Of a DNA stretch of 7,688 nt, positions 1 to 6,431 are shown in pieces. A program made the translations under genes and the position numbers. Within the stretch, counting starts at the first letter, position 1. Each line of letters opens with the position of its first letter. This DNA comes from Chitinophagaceae bacterium. Lineage in GTDB: Bacteria; Bacteroidota; Bacteroidia; Chitinophagales; Chitinophagaceae. Under the pieces are notes generated by a model. The model ran no database searches. It saw only the letters and a list, made by a program, of their open reading frames with translations, and was not told where the DNA came from. Location: contig JADLEN010000032.1 in NCBI GenBank assembly GCA_020846105.1, forward strand, positions 1 through 7,688. The letters are read 5' to 3'.

Positions 1-382
1 CCGATACATAAAGTGCTAAACCGTGCTGCCATTGCAAAGCCATTTGCAGAAACAAAGTGCTTTTGCCAATACCCGGCTCGCCCGCTACAAGCACCACCGA
101 GCCTGGCACCAAACCGCCGCCCAGCGTACGGTTGAGCTCTGCATCTTGCAAAAGAATACGGGGCATATCAGACACAATGACAGCGTCCATACGCTGCGCT
201 TGTTTGGCTTCTTTGCCTTGGGCTTCCCACACAAATTTTTCTTTTTCTGCAGACTTTTCATCGCGTTGAATCACTTCTTCTACATAAGTATTCCAGCCAC
301 CACAAGACGAGCATTTGCCTGTCCACTTGGGTGTTTCGTGGCCACATTGCTGACAAAAGAAAGCGGATTTTGTTTTAGCCAT
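1..382 (-). CDS. radA: DNA repair protein RadA (Sms), N-terminal part, cut by the window edge
   Basis: RadA is a RecA-like ATPase that promotes branch migration of recombination intermediates in the cytoplasm. Only the first 127 codons are present; the gene continues beyond position 1. The reading frame on the reverse complement opens with a four-cysteine zinc finger (C10-x2-C13 and C24-x2-C27, in FFCQQCG and KCSSCGGW), the hallmark of RadA N-termini. A charged linker follows, then the start of the ATPase core with the Walker A loop GEPGIGKST at residues 101-109. The RadA-specific KNRFG motif and the Lon-like C-terminal domain would lie off the edge. The ATG overlaps the TAA of the upstream oligoendopeptidase gene by one base (TAATG), so translational coupling is likely. 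The family call is firm because zinc finger and Walker A occur in the expected order and spacing. Confidence 0.96.
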   Translation of the reverse strand, partial: MAKTKSAFFCQQCGHETPKWTGKCSSCGGWNTYVEEVIQRDEKSAEKEKFVWEAQGKEAKQAQRMDAVIVSDMPRILLQDAELNRTLGGGLVPGSVVLVAGEPGIGKSTLFLQMALQWQHGLALYVS

Positions 383-2103
383 TATTGGTTTTTTAGCGCT
401 TGCATTTCGTTATGTACAAAGCTAGAAAGCTCTTGGATATATGCAGGAGAAAAGTCGAAACGGATGCCCGCTGTTTGGTACAATTCTTTGAGCGTTTGGG
501 TGTAGCCTGCGCTCATTGCTGCTTGGTAATTGTCGAGGGCTTGCTCTTTATTTTGTTTGTATTGTCGCCACATAGCTATAGCGCCAAGCTGTGCAATGCC
601 ATACTCGATGTAGTAAAAAGGCACTTCGAAAAGATGCAATTGTTTTTGCCAATAATTGCGCTGATACTCGGGATAGTCGCTCCAGTCTACGTTTCCGGTA
701 GAGAATTCTGCAACAATTGATAGCCAAGTAGCTTCACGCTCGGCTACACTATGCCCGGGATTTGTGTACAGCCAATGTTGGAACTTGTCGATAATAGCAA
801 TCCAAGGCAGCACATCTATTACACGCTCCATTTCTTCCCACTGTGCACGAATAAATTCTTCTTTGGTTTCGAAGAAATCTTGCCAATATTCTAAGGTGAA
901 TAATTCCATACTCATACTCGCGAGTTCGGCAATTTCCATCGGGTATTCTTTCATAGCCGATAGTGGCAAATCGTGCGAGAGAAAAGAATGAACTGCGTGA
1001 CCACCTTCGTGCATCATCGTTATTAAATCGTTGACCGTACCCGCTGCATTCATAAAGATAAAAGGCACGCCTGTTTCGGGAAGTGGACAATTGTAACCAC
1101 CGGGTGCTTTGCCCATACGGCTGTCCAAATCCATACGACCCATAGTTTGCATCACGCTAAGGCATTCGCCAAAATAAGGACGCAATTTGCTAAACACAGC
1201 AATTGATTTTTGCAACATTTCTTCGCCGTTGGCAAAGGGCTGTAATGCCTTTCTGCCAATAGGTTCGGCTTCGGTATCGTAAGGTTTTAATTGCTCGATG
1301 CCCAATTCTTTTCGGCGATGCTCAAGCAATTCTTTTTGCAAAGGAACGATGTGTTCTTTTACTGCTTCGTGAAAAGCAAAACAATCTTCGGCAGTATAAT
1401 CGAACCTGCCAAGTTCTTGAAATTTATAATCGCGGTAATTGTCGAAACCCGCATTGAGCGCAACTTTGTGGCGTAAAGCAAGCAATTTATCGAACAACTC
1501 GTTGAGGGTATTTTTATCAGCTAGTCTTCTTTCGGTAATTTTTCCAAACACATTTTTGCGCAAATCTCTGTCGGAATCGTGCAGCAGTTTTGCAGCTTGT
1601 TGCAAGGTTTTTTCTTCGCCTTCTATTTCTACCGACATTGCACCGCTGATGCTACCATACTGCTGTGCAAGGATGGCAATTTCGGATTGCAAAGCAATAT
1701 TTTCATCGCGAAAAAGTGTAACACTATTGGCTACGCTACGCAGGTAAGGGAAGTATATTTTCTGGTCAAGGTTTTCTTTGAAAGGACAGTCTAATAATTT
1801 TTTATTGATAGCAACAGCATAGGGTTTTATTTTCGGCTCTATCTCTGTGACAAAAAAAGTGAAAGCCTCTTCCAATGCAGGATTAGTAGTGTCGCAAGTC
1901 ATTTTTATTTGTCGCCAGCAGGCATCTTCGCCAATTACGGCTTCCAATTCACTGAGGTCGGCAAGCCACTGTTCTAAAGCTGTTTGCGAGTCTAATTTTC
2001 TGTTTTCTAAATCTATGAAAAAAGGCTCGATACTGGTCCAATCTGTGAGTACAAAATCTTGTGCTAAAAAGGTTCTTGGTTTTGCTTTTATGTTTGCGTT
2101 CAT
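382..2103 (-). CDS. M3 family oligoendopeptidase (PepF-like zinc metallopeptidase)
   Basis: This is a 573-aa zinc peptidase of MEROPS family M3, expected to cleave short peptides in the cytoplasm. There is no signal peptide or membrane segment. The catalytic HExxH motif is H365-E-G-G-H369, inside MMHEGGHAVHSF. The third zinc ligand is probably E393, in the downstream helix AEIAEL-type segment (here EIAELASMSME), at the usual distance of about 25 residues. The C-terminal segment FYYIEYGIAQLGA (about 496-508) resembles the substrate-binding Tyr/Gly region of the family. Length fits PepF-like enzymes, which run about 560-600 aa, so the gene looks intact. It starts 23 bp after kdsD and its stop overlaps the radA start by one base, placing it as the middle gene of a three-gene minus-strand operon. 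The physiological substrate cannot be read from sequence; general peptide turnover is the default inference. Confidence 0.95.
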   Translation of the reverse strand: MNANIKAKPRTFLAQDFVLTDWTSIEPFFIDLENRKLDSQTALEQWLADLSELEAVIGEDACWRQIKMTCDTTNPALEEAFTFFVTEIEPKIKPYAVAINKKLLDCPFKENLDQKIYFPYLRSVANSVTLFRDENIALQSEIAILAQQYGSISGAMSVEIEGEEKTLQQAAKLLHDSDRDLRKNVFGKITERRLADKNTLNELFDKLLALRHKVALNAGFDNYRDYKFQELGRFDYTAEDCFAFHEAVKEHIVPLQKELLEHRRKELGIEQLKPYDTEAEPIGRKALQPFANGEEMLQKSIAVFSKLRPYFGECLSVMQTMGRMDLDSRMGKAPGGYNCPLPETGVPFIFMNAAGTVNDLITMMHEGGHAVHSFLSHDLPLSAMKEYPMEIAELASMSMELFTLEYWQDFFETKEEFIRAQWEEMERVIDVLPWIAIIDKFQHWLYTNPGHSVAEREATWLSIVAEFSTGNVDWSDYPEYQRNYWQKQLHLFEVPFYYIEYGIAQLGAIAMWRQYKQNKEQALDNYQAAMSAGYTQTLKELYQTAGIRFDFSPAYIQELSSFVHNEMQALKNQ

Positions 2104-2126
2104 TGCTGTTTTTTAAATTTTCTTCA

Positions 2127-3095
2127 TTAAATAATTCCTTCGCGTATCAAATCGTGTAGGTGTAGCATCCCAACGTATTGTCCTTGCTGCGTTACCAGCA
2201 ATTGGGTGATATCTTTGCTGCGCATTTCTTCTAAGGCTATTACCGCCAATTCATCTTGTTCAATCGTTTTTGGGTTGGCCGAATAGATATCCTTCGCACG
2301 AAGCGGATCTACATCGTTGTGCAATTGCAACATCCTACGAATATCACCATCGGTGATGATACCCATCAAATTGTTTTCAGTGTCCACAACGGCTGTTGCA
2401 CCTAATCTTTTTCCTGAAATTTCTACAATGATTTCGCGAATGGTACTTTCTAAATTTACCTTCGGCACTTCATTCATTTTTATCAAATCTTGCACACGGA
2501 GGTACATTCGTTTGCCTAAATTGCCGCCTGGGTGGTATCGTGCAAAATCCTTTTCTGTAAAGCCTTTTAGACTGAGTAAACATACTGCTATTGCATCGCC
2601 CATCACCATTTGTGCAGTGGTGCTAGTAGTGGGCGCAAGGTTGTTTGGGCAGGCCTCCTTTGCTACTGTGCAATTAATAAAAATATCAGCTTGTGTGGCT
2701 AAAAAGGATACGGAATTTCCACAAAGCGCAATTACTGGATTGCCAAAATTTTTCACTAATGGAACAAGCAATTTTATCTCGGGGCTTTCGCCACTTTTCG
2801 AAATAATCATCACCACATCATCCGGTCGAATCATTCCCAAATCGCCGTGAATAGCATCGGCGGCGTGCATATACAATGCGGCAGTGCCGGTGGAATTCAT
2901 AGTAGCCACAATCTTTTGGGCAATGATGGCACTTTTACCAATTCCAGAAATTACAAAGCGACCCTTGCATTGATAAATGAGATTAATTGCCTTTGCAAAT
3001 TCATCATTCACAAAGGTTTCGAGCATAGCGATGGACGCAGCTTGCAACTGAATAGATTCTAATGCTTGTTTTAAAACTTGTTCTTTTGAAAACAT
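2127..3095 (-). CDS. kdsD: D-arabinose-5-phosphate isomerase, KpsF/KdsD/GutQ family (SIS plus two CBS domains)
   Basis: The enzyme interconverts ribulose 5-phosphate and arabinose 5-phosphate, the first committed step toward Kdo for lipopolysaccharide. At 322 aa it has the full family layout: an SIS isomerase domain (about 35-190) and two CBS domains (about 203-262 and 267-322). By alignment from memory with E. coli KdsD (K59, E111, E152, H193), the four active-site residues are all present with a constant offset of five: K54 (GIGKS), E106 (SGESPE), E147 (AKEACP) and H188 (YHPGGNLG). The segment LAPTTSTTAQMVMGDA is the typical conserved SIS stretch. The N-terminus length supports the ATG used. 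It is the first gene of the minus-strand kdsD-peptidase-radA run. KdsD, KpsF and GutQ cannot be separated by sequence alone, but no capsule or glucitol genes are nearby, so the LPS role is preferred. Confidence 0.95.
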   Translation of the reverse strand: MFSKEQVLKQALESIQLQAASIAMLETFVNDEFAKAINLIYQCKGRFVISGIGKSAIIAQKIVATMNSTGTAALYMHAADAIHGDLGMIRPDDVVMIISKSGESPEIKLLVPLVKNFGNPVIALCGNSVSFLATQADIFINCTVAKEACPNNLAPTTSTTAQMVMGDAIAVCLLSLKGFTEKDFARYHPGGNLGKRMYLRVQDLIKMNEVPKVNLESTIREIIVEISGKRLGATAVVDTENNLMGIITDGDIRRMLQLHNDVDPLRAKDIYSANPKTIEQDELAVIALEEMRSKDITQLLVTQQGQYVGMLHLHDLIREGII

Positions 3096-3099
3096 AGTG

Positions 3100-3107
3100 C
3101 GAAGGTA
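3100..3107 (-). promoter_or_regulatory. Candidate -7 element upstream of kdsD
   Basis: On the minus strand the bases TACCTTCG lie four bases before the kdsD ATG. They match the Bacteroidota -7 consensus TAnnTTTG at all but one fixed position. Transcription would begin about at the ATG, which implies a leaderless or nearly leaderless message. I see no TTG-type -33 element at the usual distance of about 19-21 bp, so the call is tentative. Confidence 0.35.
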
Positions 3108-3152
3108 AGCTCCGAAAAGGAATGAATAATAGCCTTTAAATAGAAATTCTGC

Positions 3153-3160
3153 TATCTTTA
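3153..3160 (+). promoter_or_regulatory. Candidate -7 element for the small lipoprotein gene
   Basis: TATCTTTA matches TAnnTTTG except for the final base and lies 25 bp before the lipoprotein ATG, giving a plausible leader of about 20 bases. It sits in the 90-bp divergent spacer shared with kdsD. No good -33 partner is visible; the nearest TTT is at 3135-3137, which is too close. Confidence 0.35.
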
Positions 3161-3185
3161 ACCTTCAAATTTTAGCATATTCATA

Positions 3186-3386
3186 ATGACCAAAACTACC
3201 CAGTTTATAGGACTATTGCTTGTAAGCGCACTTTTATATTCTTGCTCATCCAAAAAACTAAATAGTAGCTATGGAGATAATAAAAGCTATGCCGATGAGG
3301 ATAGTGTGGAACGCATAAAGCCGAAAGAAAAAAACGCCAAAATGCCTTTTGATACTACATCTTTGCCTGTTTTGCCCAAGCGATAA
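3186..3386 (+). CDS. Small lipoprotein of unknown function (66 aa)
   Basis: The product starts with a short basic N-region and a hydrophobic stretch (residues 7-17) ending in the lipobox LYSC, with lipidation predicted at C20. After processing, about 47 residues remain. They are hydrophilic, rich in Lys, Ser and Asp, without predicted globular character, and end in a Pro-containing tail (SLPVLPKR). SSKK follows the cysteine rather than an acidic cluster, so the Bacteroidota surface-export signal is not obvious and a periplasm-facing location is the default guess. It is transcribed divergently from kdsD and converges with the 37-aa membrane peptide gene, 30 bp away. I do not recognise a family. 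A coding role is supported by the clean signal peptide and a plausible promoter; the function is open. Confidence 0.75.
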   Translation: MTKTTQFIGLLLVSALLYSCSSKKLNSSYGDNKSYADEDSVERIKPKEKNAKMPFDTTSLPVLPKR

Positions 3387-3416
3387 TGGCTGCGCAATAT
3401 GGATTTATTTACATAA

Positions 3417-3530
3417 TTATCTGCGACGTGCTTTGATGCTGTAGCCTAATATTGCCGCAACAATAATTACCACGAGCGCTACCCAAAAACCATCTCCTGG
3501 CAGTGACATTAAAACCATAATTAAAAGCAT
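3417..3530 (-). CDS. Predicted 37-aa single-span membrane peptide
   Basis: This ORF of 37 codons plus TAA fills most of the apparent gap between the lipoprotein and the DUF3108 gene. The peptide begins MLLIMVLMSLPGDGFW, continues with a strongly hydrophobic helix (about residues 15-29, FWVALVVIIVAAILGY) and ends in a basic tail, KARRR. This is the layout of a small inner-membrane protein, with the positive tail predicted to be cytoplasmic by the positive-inside rule. A start at M8 would give a 30-aa version (MSLPGDGFW...). It lies downstream of DUF3108 on the same strand, separated by 49 bp that include part of a long hairpin, so it may be expressed by readthrough or from its own weak promoter. 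Function is unknown and homology has not been tested; the membrane-peptide pattern is the only support. Confidence 0.55.
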   Translation of the reverse strand: MLLIMVLMSLPGDGFWVALVVIIVAAILGYSIKARRR

Positions 3531-3563
3531 TTTGTTTTGCAATATAGCCAATTGCGTAATCTC

Positions 3564-3600
3564 GCGCTAATTCAGAAACCTATTTTTTCTTAATTAGCGC
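3564..3600 (-). repeat. Long hairpin (inverted repeat) spanning the DUF3108 stop codon
   Basis: GCGCTAATT at 3564-3572 is the exact reverse complement of AATTAGCGC at 3592-3600. After one mismatched pair (3573/3591) the stem continues for five more pairs (3574-3578 with 3586-3590), leaving a 7-base loop at 3579-3585. That makes 14 pairs and one mismatch. The loop contains the TAG stop codon of the DUF3108 gene (3582-3580), and the 5' arm of the mRNA hairpin encodes its last codons. No T-run follows on either strand, so this is not a textbook intrinsic terminator. Possible roles are transcript 3'-end protection, attenuation before the downstream 37-aa ORF, or termination without a U-tract. Confidence 0.8.
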
Positions 3601-4371
3601 CGTCATTGGGTTTCGGAGGTTTTCAAACTCCATCATATCCACTTTAATACTACCAATAAGTATGGGGCTCTCTACCCTCAAGGGTATATGATTGGCATCA
3701 TCGCTTACCCAAACAGTCATTTTTTCGCCCCCGTTAAAAATAGTACCATCTATAAGTAAAGGCGTTATTTTAATGGCTTTGAACTTACCATATTTCGTTT
3801 CTATTTCGTACTTGCCCCAATAGGTAATATAGAGGTCGTACACCTTATCGTCCAAAAACATGGCAAAGGGTATTTTGTCGCCAGGCTTGTGCTTATTGTA
3901 ATCGATATTACGGGCAAAATAAATCGCAGAAAGCACATCTTGAACACACGTGGGAATAGCAAAAACGCCATTCATACTTACTGCTTTTTTGGCTGTGTGG
4001 TTAAAGTTGACATAGTGATGAAATTTCATTCCGCCTTCGTTTACATTGCGGATAAAGCGCTGCGGCAGCAAGCTCTCTTGATCTAGAATAGTCTCGTATT
4101 TATCATCTACCTTATAAAACCATTCGTATGATTTATTGGTTTTGCCAGTACCCACAATATGATAAACATTTTTTTCTTCTAGCTTTTCCGAAGCAATGGT
4201 AAATTGTGCATTTCCCGCATGTATCCAAAAGGGATTCATGTTGTAATATACCTTGAATAGTAAACGCTCACCTGTTTTGAAACTAGTGTTTTTGATGTTA
4301 CAAAAATCGGATTGAGCCAAGACTGTTTGTGCGCTAGTCAGCACTAAAAAAATGCTAAGAAAATACTTCAT
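3580..4371 (-). CDS. Secreted DUF3108 domain protein
   Basis: The 263-aa product has a classic Sec signal peptide (MKYFLSIFLVLTSAQ...) with likely cleavage after VLA19, leaving QSDFCNI at the mature N-terminus; no lipobox is present, so a soluble periplasmic protein is predicted. The rest resembles DUF3108 proteins of Bacteroidota: an early GERLLFKVYYN strand segment, the repeated beta-strand pattern with G-T-G-K-T-N, a central VQDVLSAIYFAR helix and the late segment KMTVWVSDDANHIPLRVE. These are recognised by eye, not by a profile search. The family has no established biochemical role; an envelope-associated beta-rich fold is inferred. The gene is divergent from ruvC, and its stop codon lies in the loop of a long hairpin. 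The length is complete for the family and nothing looks broken. Confidence 0.88.
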   Translation of the reverse strand: MKYFLSIFLVLTSAQTVLAQSDFCNIKNTSFKTGERLLFKVYYNMNPFWIHAGNAQFTIASEKLEEKNVYHIVGTGKTNKSYEWFYKVDDKYETILDQESLLPQRFIRNVNEGGMKFHHYVNFNHTAKKAVSMNGVFAIPTCVQDVLSAIYFARNIDYNKHKPGDKIPFAMFLDDKVYDLYITYWGKYEIETKYGKFKAIKITPLLIDGTIFNGGEKMTVWVSDDANHIPLRVESPILIGSIKVDMMEFENLRNPMTALIKKK

Positions 4372-4409
4372 TATAATTTCAATTGTGTACTATGAGGTTG
4401 AGAATAAAG

Positions 4410-4417
4410 GAAAGTTA
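4410..4417 (-). promoter_or_regulatory. Candidate -7 element for the DUF3108 gene
   Basis: On the minus strand TAACTTTC matches TAnnTTTG except for the last base, 38 bp before the DUF3108 ATG, leaving a leader of about 30 bases. The expected -33 region is AT-rich but lacks TTG, so support is weak. Confidence 0.3.
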
Positions 4418-4513
4418 CGTGAAGCTACTTTTTAAAATTCCTTACTAACATTCTTTTAGCAATATAAATATGGCTCCGAGCGATATTGCCAACAAATTGG
4501 AAGCTAAAATCGG

Positions 4514-4521
4514 TACTTTTG
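4514..4521 (+). promoter_or_regulatory. Perfect TAnnTTTG -7 promoter element before ruvC
   Basis: TACTTTTG matches every fixed position of the Bacteroidota -7 consensus. Transcription would begin near 4527, about 16 bases before the TTG at 4543. This favours that TTG as the ruvC start over the earlier TTG at 4486, which would lie upstream of the transcript. The flanking TTG triplets (4486-4488 and 4497-4499) are 25 and 14 bp away, neither at the ideal -33 distance. Confidence 0.5.
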
Positions 4522-4542
4522 GCCATTCCCAAATTCAAAATT

Positions 4543-5133
4543 TTGGTACAGCACAAAAAACAAATTATTCTTGGCATAGACCCGGGCACATTGGTAATGG
4601 GCTATGGATTAATAGCCATAGAAAACAACAAGATAAGCCTTGTAGAGATGGGTGTGCTGCATTTATCAAAATACAAAAACCACCCAGAGCGCCTGTCTTT
4701 GATTTTCAAAAAAATGGAAATGCTTATCAAAACGCACAAGCCTATGGCGGTAGCTATTGAAGCGCCATTTTTTGGCAAAAACGTACAGAGCATGTTGAAG
4801 CTAGGAAGAGCGCAAGGGGTAGCTATAGCCGCTGCTATGATGCACGACCTAGAGGCTATAGAATATGCACCACGAAAGATAAAGCAATCTATTACGGGTA
4901 AAGGAGCTGCAAGCAAAGAGCAGGTATGGGGCATGCTGCAAAGGATACTCAACTTTGAAGAGCGACCCGAATATATGGATGCCACAGATGCCGTGGGTGT
5001 GGCACTTTGCCATTATTACCAAATCAAAAACCCTTTGTTGGCAGAAGCAGCTAACACCATTAAAAAGACTAGTGGCAAAAAACAAAGTTGGGATAGCTTT
5101 TTACTGCAAAACCAAGACCGCGTAAAAAAATAA
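4543..5133 (+). CDS. ruvC: Crossover junction endodeoxyribonuclease RuvC (Holliday junction resolvase)
   Basis: RuvC cuts four-way DNA junctions made by recombination, working with the RuvAB branch-migration motor. All four metal-binding acids are visible: the Asp of GIDPGT, the Glu of AIEAPFF, and the two Asp of DATDAVGVALCHYY. In the numbering from this start these are D13, E73, D146 and D149. No ATG lies in frame; the frame is open only from 4468. TTG codons occur at 4486, 4519 and 4543. I prefer 4543, giving a 196-aa protein starting (M)VQHKKQIILGIDPGT, because most RuvC proteins have only a few residues before IILGIDPG and because a perfect -7 element lies just upstream. Starting at 4486 would give 215 aa with an unusual 19-residue extension. 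The stop is four bases before the kinase gene, so the two are probably co-transcribed. The short C-terminal tail after the catalytic core is Lys-rich. Confidence 0.95.
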   Translation: MVQHKKQIILGIDPGTLVMGYGLIAIENNKISLVEMGVLHLSKYKNHPERLSLIFKKMEMLIKTHKPMAVAIEAPFFGKNVQSMLKLGRAQGVAIAAAMMHDLEAIEYAPRKIKQSITGKGAASKEQVWGMLQRILNFEERPEYMDATDAVGVALCHYYQIKNPLLAEAANTIKKTSGKKQSWDSFLLQNQDRVKK

Positions 5134-5137
5134 GAAC

Positions 5138-6409
5138 ATGAAAATTGCATCAATAAGGCTAATTATGATTCTTGCGCTGGTGGTTTCAGCAGGCATCATT
5201 ATTACACAAAGCTATTGGGTACGGCGTGCATATGCGCTGCAAGAAACAGAGTTTAACTACAACGTAAACAAAGCGCTGAGCAAAGTAGCGCAAGATGTAA
5301 TGATACTAAAGGAGGTGCAACTGCCCAACTATAGCCCAGTAGAAAAAATAACAGACGATTATTATGTTGTACAAATTGATGTATTTATCGAAAAACAAGT
5401 GTTGCAACATTACCTAGAAACAGCTTTTACCGCCCAAAATTTGGTCACCGATTTCCAATACGGACTGTATGACTGCATGAGCGAAAAAGTAAATTATCAG
5501 GATTGGGTACAAGTAGCAGGTGGCGATAAAAAACCTTTTAAACTAGTAGAGTTTCCGGCGATAAAAAGAGAGAATTATTATTTTGGTGTTTATTTTCCCT
5601 ACAGGCAACAACTACTGACCTCACAGATAAGCCTTTGGTTTATTTCTTCTGCAGTACTTATTTGTGTCATTGGCTTTTTGGGGTACTTATTGTTCATTAT
5701 TCTCAAACAAAAAAGGCTAAGCGAGGTACAAAAAAGCTTTGTAAACAATATGACCCATGAGCTCAAAACGCCACTTGCATCTATACAAATGAGTGCCACT
5801 GTGCTACAAAGCGAAGATATTGCTAACAAGCCCACAAGACTCAAAAGCTATGCCGATATTATACTCAAAGAAAGCGTACAACTGAGTGCACAGGTAGAGC
5901 GCGTGCTACAAATGGCGCAAGCCGATAATGGCAAAATGGTACTACGCAAAGAGCCTATTGTATGGCAAGAAATATTGACCACTGTGACGGATAGTTTTGA
6001 AAACTTAGTGGCTAGCAAGAATGGCACACTTAGCCTGACAATGCCCGAAACCGCCATTACTTTTGTAGGCGACAAGCTTCACCTAATCAATGTTATTCGT
6101 AATCTAGTAGACAATGCAATTAAATTTTGCGAAGCTGCACCAATAATACAAGTAGAATTAAAAACGCACGATGGTAAAATATGTATAAGTGTTGCAGATA
6201 ATGGCATAGGCATAGACAAGAAATACCACAAACATCTTTTCCAAAAGTTTTACAGAGTACCTACGGGCAATGTGCACAATGTAAAAGGCTTTGGGCTGGG
6301 TCTCAACTATGTAAAGAGTATTACAAAATTACATTTCGGTAACGTTTCGTTTTCGAGCACCATAGCAAAAGGCACTATATTTACACTGAGTTTCCCAGGC
6401 AACAATTAA
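5138..6409 (+). CDS. Membrane sensor histidine kinase, RprX-like
   Basis: This 423-aa transmembrane kinase should autophosphorylate on histidine and pass the phosphate to the regulator encoded next door. TM1 spans about residues 6-26 and TM2 about 164-189, enclosing a periplasmic domain of about 135 residues that I cannot assign to a named sensor family. No HAMP domain is evident. The HisKA H-box is FVNNMTHELKTP with phospho-acceptor H207. The ATPase domain shows the N-box RNLVDNAIKF (N322, N326), G1 box DNGIGID (354-360), F-box FQKFYRVP (368-374) and G2 box GFGLGL (384-389), so it looks catalytically complete. The periplasmic domain holds one cysteine, C113, in YGLYDCMSE. It begins four bases after the ruvC stop and ends 22 bases before the regulator. 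Resemblance to Bacteroides RprX is from memory of domain layout and the partner sequence; signal and targets are unknown. Confidence 0.95.
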   Translation: MKIASIRLIMILALVVSAGIIITQSYWVRRAYALQETEFNYNVNKALSKVAQDVMILKEVQLPNYSPVEKITDDYYVVQIDVFIEKQVLQHYLETAFTAQNLVTDFQYGLYDCMSEKVNYQDWVQVAGGDKKPFKLVEFPAIKRENYYFGVYFPYRQQLLTSQISLWFISSAVLICVIGFLGYLLFIILKQKRLSEVQKSFVNNMTHELKTPLASIQMSATVLQSEDIANKPTRLKSYADIILKESVQLSAQVERVLQMAQADNGKMVLRKEPIVWQEILTTVTDSFENLVASKNGTLSLTMPETAITFVGDKLHLINVIRNLVDNAIKFCEAAPIIQVELKTHDGKICISVADNGIGIDKKYHKHLFQKFYRVPTGNVHNVKGFGLGLNYVKSITKLHFGNVSFSSTIAKGTIFTLSFPGNN

Positions 6410-6431
6410 TATTAATAAAACAATACAGACA

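Noticed and set aside
23..505. Long plus-strand ORF opposite radA and the peptidase end
   Set aside because: It is antisense to two well-supported genes and its translation has no recognisable domain; the minus strand carries the zinc finger, Walker A and peptidase C-terminus.
749..1090. 113-codon minus-strand ORF inside the oligoendopeptidase
   Set aside because: It is an out-of-frame reading of the same strand that overlaps the HEGGH-containing region, with no independent signal.
2317..2850. 177-codon plus-strand ORF opposite kdsD
   Set aside because: The opposite strand encodes intact SIS and CBS domains with all catalytic residues, so this is an antisense shadow.
4470..4760. ATG-started ORF overlapping the front of ruvC
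   Set aside because: It is out of frame with the RuvC catalytic motifs and its translation past 4560 is a frame-shifted version of GIDPGT-containing sequence. A sequencing indel is possible but not needed, since a TTG start fits.
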